48,402 nt of DNA from Microseira wollei NIES-4236 (lineage in GTDB: Bacteria > Cyanobacteriota > Cyanobacteriia > Cyanobacteriales > Aerosakkonemataceae), in the NCBI RefSeq assembly GCF_020521235.1, contig NZ_BLAY01000067.1, positions 1-48,402 of the forward strand, written 5' to 3'. The notes beneath the pieces were generated by a model, which worked only from the letters and a program-made list of their open reading frames with translations, ran no database searches and was not told the origin of the DNA. Position numbers and translations under genes: made by a program. Of the stretch, positions 42,545-48,402 are shown piece by piece (within the stretch, counting starts at the first letter, position 1; each line of letters begins with the position of its first letter).

Positions 42545-44929
42545 GTTAAACTAAGCCTAGATGTCACCATCTAGACTCGTCTTCAAAACCGTGCGTGAGA
42601 CTTTCGACCTCACACGGATCCTCAGTTACACGGTGCTTTTCACGCATACTAACCTTATCCAATGAGGTTTTGGTGTCATGGCAATGTCGATGGAGTAATT
42701 GTTTATTGCTTTTGGAATTATTACCCCCAAGGAATTTGGGAGTAATGTGGTCGATTTCCAGCAATTCCCCATCTCGGAATGTTAATCCGCAATATGCACA
42801 TCTGCCTTTTTGCTTCTTAAGCAATTGGGCTTTATCTATTGGCATTTCTGGGTGTGAACCCATCCGACTACTCCAGTATGTTAAATCCCCATCATAAGGA
42901 CTTTTTTCACCTTTAACTTTCGTGGATCTGACAATTTTAGTGTCAGAATGGTTTTGGAGTTTAAAAGCGTTTTGTCCTTTCCTAGTTGAGAACACCCAGT
43001 TTCTATTTCCTATTGAGTTCCAGTATTTACTGTGTACCCATTTTAAGGATTTATTAGGGTGTCTTCTTTTTCCCCATCTTCTCAGTTGTAGATCTAGGAT
43101 ATTGTCACAATGGCTATAGGTTTCTTTACTAACTTTGGTTGAGTAGTAATTCGAACATCCTCTAATGATTGGGTTCATCTCCTTTATTAGTGCAATTTGA
43201 GGCGAGGATTTATGTTTGGCTATTTTGTCACCTAAATTTCGGATGTGGATTTTTACTTTTTCTTTGCTAGGGGTGATGAGGGTTTTAAATCCTATTTTTT
43301 CTCCGTTAGTATTGCTGCCACATTGATTTTTACCTTGTGGGTATTGTCTGCTGAATCCTCAGAATTCGAAACCTATTTCCCCATTATGTTTATTCAATGT
43401 ATGGGTTATTTTGGTTTTACTAGGTTTGAGTTCTAATCCCATTTCTGCTAGCCATTCATTGATTATCTTTTGACAGTCAAGGATGACATCTAAGCTTTCA
43501 TGCAGGATAACAAAATCATCTGCATATCGGATTAGGGATAGGGCTTTTCTGTTATTCCCTTTCCTTCCTTTGAGCGTTTCAGCATATTGCTTCACTTTCT
43601 CTTCCATACCGTGTCGGGCTATATTTGCTAACAACGGACTGATTACACCGCCCTGTGGTGTACCCTCATCGGTAGGAAATAAGGTTCTGCCATCTATAAC
43701 CCCTGATTTTAGCCAAGCCTTGATTTGTCGTCTTAGCTTGGCATACGTAGTTTTGTCAAAAGTTTTTCATGATTGATTTTATCGAAGCATTTTGAAATAT
43801 CTGCATCTAACACAAATTTGGGTTTGTATCGAATTGCCAGGAATATTGCTTCGATAGCATCGTGGGTTGAACGTCCAGGTCCCAATCCATAGCTGTTCGG
43901 TTCAAATCGAGCTTCCCATTCAGGTTCCATTGCTAATTTTACTAGAGCTTGTAAAGCTCGTTCATACATTGTAGGAATTCCTAAAGGTCGCTTTTCATCA
44001 TTTCCCGGTTTGGGTATCCAGACTCGACGGTTTGGCTTCGATTTGTGACCAACTTTTAGTTGGTTTACTAGGGTAATTCTTCCAGGAGGTGTTAGGGATT
44101 TTCTTCCATCAACTCCTGCTGTTTTCTTACCTTGATTATCTGGCGTCACCCGCCGTACAGCTAAAAGTTTGCTGTACCAGGACTTGAGGAGTAGCCGTTG
44201 TAATTTGTGGATTAATTTGACATTACCTTGTTGACTAGATCTGAATATTCGTTTTTGCAACTTAAAGACACATCTTTCGACTTTTCGCCAGCCAATTGAT
44301 CTCCTTCCATTCATACATCGATTTTTCAATCGTGTTCATAACTTTTGAATTGCTATTGACGACTATTCAATCCATGCAACCGGATTCACGTCAGCATATC
44401 CTTGTTCATTACAAACAGGCGGCTTCTTGAATCATCCTTCCTCTTTAAACCTTCCGCTGGTTACTACTTAAGAATCGACCTTCTTAAGAGGTTTATAGAG
44501 GTTACTTCGTTCCTAATCTCCGTTGTTTCTAATTTTAGGGTCTCTCTATCCACCGAGTCCTTATGGATGTTCCTCGTTAAGATACTAAAATTCTTCGAGC
44601 ATTTTGGACTATTGACTTTTGTCCCCAGCCGATAATCCGCGTAGGCTAGTTCGCTATAACGATGGTTCAGACGAGAGTTCGTATGCCTACCCATGATTAG
44701 GTGCTAGGCGGGATTCCCTGTCGGATTCAGAGTTACCGCCGTTTAACCCCGCTTCAATCCATAAAGTTACCAGCTTTATGAACTGGGGGTTATGCTTTCA
44801 CCGCAACATCTACGGGAGTGGACTTTCACCGCTACGGAAATTAAGTTGTCAAGTTTCAGTTTTCCTGAAATACTTGCCCGGTTTATATTTCAGCCTTTTG
44901 GCTTCCATTCCGACCAGAACGAATCGCAC
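42545..44929 (-). mobile_element. Group II intron, upstream tandem copy
   Basis: 2,385 bp, apparently identical to the copy at 40160-42544 (offset exactly 2,385). The 5' end at 44929 joins the tnpB first exon (ACGCTAAAACTAA before GTGCGATTC). The 3' end at 42545 abuts the 5' end of the next copy. Confidence 0.9.
42564..44339 (-). pseudogene. Intron-encoded reverse transcriptase/maturase with HNH, upstream copy
   Basis: The same frame pieces as the other copy at an offset of 2,385: the duplicated TGGC near the start, the shift after RT motif DADISKCFDKINHE, YADD, the TGA after GFEF, then the maturase and HNH regions. Sharing all three lesions shows they arose before the tandem formed. Any splicing or mobility today needs a maturase from elsewhere in the genome, unless the RNA self-splices. 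Confidence 0.88.
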
Positions 44930-45113
44930 TTAGTTTTAGCGTGATAGTTACTTGACTCATGCTATTATTTTAGCATATCTTACCCTAATGGGTAAAGACG
45001 GCAAATAAATAAGCCCTTGTCGCATTTCATCCACCGGATAAATCACGGTGGATGAAATGCTCCCGCTATTATTTAGGTAAGCTTGTTGGTGGAAAATCGC
45101 TGGTGTTAGTAAT

Positions 45114-46419
45114 TCATGAACTACCCACTGCTGCTAACGCTGAGCAGTGGGTTTCTGTCGCTTCATAGAGGAAATTTGCTTCCAACCTCCCGTGTGTTGG
45201 GGACTGGAAGTAGGGATTACCTCTCCACGACCCGTGTCCGCTAGTTCCTAACGCCCATGACAGCATTACAAGAGCAGCGGCTACATCCCTGTCGCTAGTA
45301 TAGCCACACTCTGAGCAGAGATGAACGCGCTCAGAAAGGTCTTTTTTGCGTTGATGACCACAATTGGGGCAGGTTTGGGAAGGCTTAACTTTTTTAGTAG
45401 GAACCTTGACCAAAAATCCACCGGATTCCTGTAACTTGTACTCGATAGCTTTGGTGAGATTCCCAATGCCAATGTCCAACATTGAACGATTAAGCCCCGT
45501 ATGCATGAGCCTTCCTTTTGCTACCTTTTTTTGCCTTGCGGGTCATCCCCTTGAGATTGAGTTCCTCAGTTGCGACGAGGCTGTTACCGCTGACTATCTC
45601 TGCCGCAACTTTATGAGTCCAATCTTGTCTTTGGTTAGTCACCTTGCGCTGTAGTTTTGATACCCGCTTGGTTGCCTTTTTCCAGCGTTTTGATGCCTTA
45701 ACTTTTTTCCTGAAATTAGGCGCTCTTTTGCGGCGTTTCCCCTTAGATGCTTCCTTGACTTTTTCCTGACTTTTGGCGAAAAACCTGGGATTCTCTATTA
45801 GCGTTCCATCACTCATGGCGACGGCGTGATAGGTGCCAAAATCTAGCCCAACTGCACCTACACCCGCTTCTCTGATTGGTACGCACTCAACAGTAATCGA
45901 TGCGTACCAGATCCCATTGCGATCAACAATCGTGCAGGTAGTAGGTGTCCCCCAAATCCTGGCTTTACCCCGCATCTGAATAGATAGCTTGAGGTCAGTC
46001 AATTCTAAGTAGCCATTGTTACCTGTATGAACCTTCCAGGATTGAGTGTCTGGATAACTCCATCCACTGTGCCGAATTGACTTGAATTTAGGCTTGCCTC
46101 TTAGTCCTTTAAAAAAGGATTGGTAAGCTAAATCAACTCGTTTCAAAGTCGCTTGCAAAGTGTGCGAACCGAGTTCTTTATACTCAGGCCAAACTTGTTT
46201 AAAAGCAGCGAGTGAGTTTTGTTGCTCTAAGTACGAAACACAGTGACCAAGCTTTTCGTACTGGACTTTGCGGTTGCAAATAGCCGCGTTGTAAAGCAGT
46301 TGATGCATTTTCCTTGCCCACAGCAGTTTTTTAGCTGCTGCTGGCTTGGGATACAGCCTAAAGGTCACTCGTCTGACTGCCACAAACTTACCTTTACTTG
46401 ATATACTAAAGCTTAACAT
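45114..46419 (-). pseudogene. Frameshifted tnpB of the IS605-type element
   Basis: Starts MLSFSISSKGKFVAVRRVTF; the central part has GVGAVGLDFGTYHAVAMSDG (RuvC-I) and LVATEELNLKGM (RuvC-II). A one-base shift near 45495-45510 separates KAHAYGA from TGLNRSMLDIGIGNL. The second piece has the zinc ribbon CPNCGHQ ... CSECGYT and SDRDVAAALVML (RuvC-III), then a tail. All catalytic residues exist, so one base change would restore it. A sequencing error cannot be excluded. Confidence 0.85.
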
Positions 46420-46437
46420 CAGATGCAGGTAGCGTCA

Positions 46438-46845
46438 ATGTCTGTCAGAAAAGGTTCACACTCTGTTTTTAGCATTCACCTACACTTCGTGTTTGTTACC
46501 AAGTATAGGCGCCTGGTGCTGAAGGCTCAAATCCTAGATCGCATGAGAGAAATTTTGGCTCATGTTTGCGTTAAAACCAAGTGTCAATTGATCGAGTTTA
46601 ACGGCGAATCAGACCAGGTACACTTGTTGATAAACTTCCATCCAGACAACAACATTTCAGCTTTCACAGGCAGTCTTAAAAGTGCATCTAGTCGCATCAT
46701 CAGAAATGAGTTTGAAGAACAATTGAGCAAGTTTTATAAAAATCCTGTTTTGTGGTCTGGATCTTATTATGTTGCCTCTACAGGAGGTGCGCCCATCGAA
46801 AAAATTAAAGCCTATATCAAGTCTCAGGATTCTCCGCAAGAGTGA
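46438..46845 (+). CDS. tnpA: IS200/IS605 TnpA transposase lacking one HUH histidine
   Basis: 135 residues from the ATG at 46438 (an in-frame ATG at 46423 is possible). The Y1 HUH fold is recognisable: HSVFSIHLHFVFVTKYRR, then FNGESDQVHLLINF and the catalytic tyrosine in KIKAYIKSQ. In active family members the second motif is DHVHLL or similar; here Gln replaces the first His (DQVH). That His is a metal ligand, so activity is doubtful although the frame is complete. Confidence 0.85.
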   Translation: MSVRKGSHSVFSIHLHFVFVTKYRRLVLKAQILDRMREILAHVCVKTKCQLIEFNGESDQVHLLINFHPDNNISAFTGSLKSASSRIIRNEFEEQLSKFYKNPVLWSGSYYVASTGGAPIEKIKAYIKSQDSPQE

Positions 46846-46848
46846 TTG

Positions 46849-46881
46849 AATTTTTGAGGGGTATCGAACCCCTCAAAAATT
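46849..46881 (+). terminator. Hairpin after tnpA
   Basis: A 13-bp stem AATTTTTGAGGGG (46849-46861) with its complement (46869-46881), 3 bp after the tnpA stop. It could terminate tnpA or be part of the element's left end. Confidence 0.65.
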
Positions 46882-46915
46882 CCGCTATCCTTCCCCACCT
46901 TGTAAGAAGGTGGGG

Positions 46916-47359
46916 ACAGCCGCGATTAGTTCTAGATGCGCGGCGATAACTTGGTTATTTGGGCTGGGTGTATTGTGTCGCTTCCCGTGGTCAGGGTGGC
47001 GCAAAATCCGTTTTTTCATACTTAGAACGTCAAACCATAGCTGCTGCTAGTTTGACATCTTCAGTACCCTGATGTTTCAGCGCAGGAGCGATACAAGAAC
47101 CAAATTGAGCCAATGCAAGTAGGTTCTGCTAAAACAGAGAGGCCCTCAAAGATCGTGTTTGCGTGTCTTTGATCAGAATGATAATCATACAGAGAGGGAA
47201 AAGGCAATCAGCGATTGCCTTTTCCCTCTGCCCGACTAGCAAAGATTCTCATTTTCATTATCAGTCTTTTTGAGCATATTCACTCATTGACAAAAGTTCC
47301 ACTTTCTTAACCTGGCACGAATGGTGCCGGTCTTACCCGCCTCTCCCAGTCACAGAGAC
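46916..47359. other. Intergenic region with a strong hairpin
   Basis: No gene seen. A perfect 17-bp stem AGAGGGAAAAGGCAATC (47193-47209) with loop AGC and its complement (47213-47229) is the main feature. Upstream, GATAATCATAC occurs in an AT-rich stretch. Confidence 0.65.
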
Positions 47360-47886
47360 GCCCCACGACCTGTGCCGCTTTTTTGATCGCATCAGTTGGG
47401 ATAACTTTAACGAATCGGGAGACTTCAAATCCCAAATAGAAGCTTATTATAACTTCACAGGATATTATCGGTGAATCGGTTCATGTTGACCGCATTTATC
47501 GAACTAGAGAAAACCGAGCCTGGTGCAAAGAGAGAGGAATTAGAATTAGTGGCCCTCCTTTAGGAAGACCGCCTGCTCATGTGAGTCAAGAAAACAAGAA
47601 GCATGCCAGAGAAGATGAGAAAATTCGCAACGCTATTGAGGGAAAGTTCGGACAAGGCAAACGAAGATTTAGTCTTTCTCGAGTGATGGCCAAACTTTCT
47701 AATACTTCTCAAACCGCCATTGCTATTACTTTTTTAGTTATCAATCTTTCTACCTGGATCAGACGGGTTTTTTGTGCTTTTTTGTGTCGATTTCCCAAAA
47801 CAACACCTTTCTCCCCCTCGCTGATTATCAAAAATTATCTTTGGGCGCATCTTGGACCATATCAACTTATGTACGATCGAGCTTGA
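47360..47886 (+). pseudogene. C-terminal relic of a DDE transposase
   Basis: Pieces on the plus strand: DLCRFFDRISWDNFNESGDF, EAYYNFTGYY, then a shift near 47470 into ESVHVDRIYRTRENRAWCKE, RGIRISGPPLGRPPAH, RNAIEGKFGQGKRRFSLSRV and AIAITFLVINLSTWIRRVFC. These are the last third of a cyanobacterial transposase of the IS5/IS1182-type group (the E-G-K-F-G motif contains the catalytic Glu). The N-terminus is missing. Confidence 0.75.
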
Positions 47887-48053
47887 ATAAATCATTAATC
47901 CTTCTGTCGCGATCGCAGACTTATTCAGCAAGCCCTAATTAATCGCCGCTTCGCAATAAGCGGGCATTTTATCAACGGGGGTTGAGGGCAATAACGCTTA
48001 TACAGCAAGCCTTCTAGGGCGCTTGTCGCCCCCTAAACCAACAAATACAAACA
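47887..48053. other. Intergenic, no gene
   Basis: Between the transposase relic and the rRNA operon terminator. It holds a small GCCGCTTCGCAATAAGCGGGC hairpin and one HIP1 octamer. Confidence 0.5.
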
Positions 48054-48096
48054 CCAAAAAGCTCTCTTCGATCAGAAACAGAAGAGAGCTTTTTGG
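48054..48096 (-). terminator. rRNA operon terminator
   Basis: A perfect 16-bp stem CCAAAAAGCTCTCTTC (48054-48069) with its complement (48081-48096) and an 11-nt loop, 11 bp past the 5S end on the minus strand. The run of T falls in the 3' arm. Confidence 0.8.
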
Positions 48097-48107
48097 TTGA
48101 TTATAGA

Positions 48108-48225
48108 ACCTGGCACCGCGCTATTTTTCCAGACAGTCACCCGCCTAGTATCTTCGCCGCTGCGGCGTTTCACCTCCGAGTTCGGGATGGTTCGGTGTGG
48201 AGCCACCGCGCTCACAGCACCAGGA
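48108..48225 (-). rRNA. rrf: 5S ribosomal RNA
   Basis: About 118 nt on the minus strand, starting TCCTGGTGCTGTGAGCGCGG and ending with the complementary GCGGTGCCAGG. The conserved CCACACCGAACCATCCCGAA and GGAGGTGAAACGCC segments are present. Limits are good to a few bases. It lies 56 bp after the 23S end. Confidence 0.97.
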
Positions 48226-48280
48226 AAAATGGTTGGGTAATTTACAAAACCCAGAAGACTGCATAGCAACAAATAGTTTG

Positions 48281-48402
48281 AGGTCAAGCCCTCGGTCTAT
48301 TAGGACGCCTGGGCTGCATACATTACTGCACTTCCACCTGACGCCTATCAACGGGTGTTCTACCCGTGACCTTACTGGATTAACTCCATGAGAGCACTCA
48401 TC
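48281..48402 (-). rRNA. rrl: 23S ribosomal RNA, 3' end (partial)
   Basis: The minus strand from the window edge reads GATGAGTGCTCTCATGGAGT, GTAAGGTCACGGGTAGAACA and finally GACCGAGGGCTTGACC, typical of the last ~120 nt of cyanobacterial 23S. The rest of the operon lies beyond the right edge. Confidence 0.95.

Larger units (their letters stand above)
39143..44960 (-). pseudogene. Intron-interrupted tnpB with a stop and a frameshift
   Basis: The first exon is ATG at 44960 to 44930: MSQVTITLKL then a split codon. Removing 40160-44929 joins it in frame to KFSDLNQAKAKMFGEMTESN and RLANWLLTIPLPERRK. The second exon continues with a TAG at 39729-39731 (KWYA stop ISVTLEVP), RVGCDRGQNNIAVVAPESGF (RuvC-I), a frameshift near 39450, DVVVEDLEG (RuvC-II), CSTCGTLGDR (zinc ribbon) and NADLNAARNLAG (RuvC-III, with DLNAARN). 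So the host gene is defective even after splicing. 38967-39143 should hold its guide RNA. Confidence 0.85.
38967..45000 (-). mobile_element. tnpB element interrupted by tandem group II introns
   Basis: Approximate limits. The right end near 38967 begins GTTGACACTCCCCGCTCTAA with a CCCCG ... CGGGG hairpin, and the left end lies upstream of the tnpB ATG at 44960, where TACCC-TAAT-GGGTA and ATGCTATTATTTTAGCAT hairpins are found. Without the introns (4,770 bp) it would be about 1.3 kb. Confidence 0.7.
45022..46915. mobile_element. IS605-type element with divergent tnpA and tnpB
   Basis: Bounded by a right-end hairpin with perfect 15-bp arms GCATTTCATCCACCG (45022-45036, 45046-45060) and a left-end hairpin CCCCACCTT (46893-46901, 46907-46915). 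tnpA (plus) and tnpB (minus) diverge from a 18-bp gap at 46420-46437, the IS605 arrangement. Both genes are damaged. Confidence 0.8.

Noticed and set aside
40160-44929. The intron tandem as an assembly duplication
   Set aside because: Not fully excluded. The junction is exact at the intron boundaries, which is what biology would produce and chance mis-assembly would not. It still needs long-read support.
45114-46419. Programmed frameshifting in the IS605-type tnpB
   Set aside because: No slippery heptamer or downstream structure was recognised at the shift near 45500, and TnpB genes are not known to need frameshifting. A mutation or sequencing error is simpler.

Overview
The window is chromosomal DNA from a cyanobacterium. 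It carries chlB (dark-operative protochlorophyllide reductase), is dense in the cyanobacterial HIP1 octamer GCGATCGC, and holds cyanobacterial-type two-component, FHA, PRC-barrel and Uma2 genes plus the 3' end of an rRNA operon (23S and 5S, minus strand). The load of toxin-antitoxin (TA) modules, palindromic repeats and TnpB elements suggests a large-genome, probably filamentous, lineage. I cannot name the species.

Region by region. 1-1900: a 66-bp tandem repeat array, a DUF29 gene, a small-protein gene and palindromes. 1905-3431: chlB. 3488-8520: a TA island with two copies of a RelE/ParE-like module (both toxins broken by different lesions), a chimeric DUF1778 antitoxin with a GNAT toxin, a DUF2281/MazF pair, an orphan DUF1778 fragment, a SUMF1-type gene and a decayed kinase-SUMF1 gene. 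8562-11341: a two-gene operon with a ketoacyl synthase III fused to a haem-oxygenase-like di-metal domain. 11681-13585: a toxin relic, twin Uma2 genes and a second member of the small-protein family seen at 1092. 13819-17010: a TnpB-derived non-coding element, an RHH protein, a PRC-barrel/LEA-like protein and an intact tnpB. 17029-28896: mainly housekeeping and signalling (CBS histidine kinase, two FHA proteins, 6-phosphogluconolactonase, GAF histidine kinase, ABC1 kinase), interrupted by a tnpB relic. 28967-29039: tRNA-Glu.

29431-38941: an IS701-type transposase gene split by a second IS with a 5-bp target duplication, then an ECF-like sigma factor and a TPR protein separated by an IS607 element. 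Next come a small unknown gene and a secreted repeat protein, each preceded by the same ~115-bp element; this could be a small sigma-linked regulon. 38967-46915: a tnpB gene interrupted by two directly abutting 2,385-bp group II introns. Exact removal of both restores the tnpB frame, which fixes the intron boundaries. An IS605-type element with a frameshifted tnpB and a TnpA lacking one HUH histidine lies next to it. 47360-47886: another transposase relic. 48054-48402: rRNA terminator, 5S and the end of 23S.

Overall, a core of ordinary genes is embedded in heavily remodelled accessory DNA. The best candidates for unusual biology are the spacer-less tandem introns, the KAS III-di-metal oxidase fusion operon, and the sigma/TPR/secreted-protein locus with its duplicated leader element.
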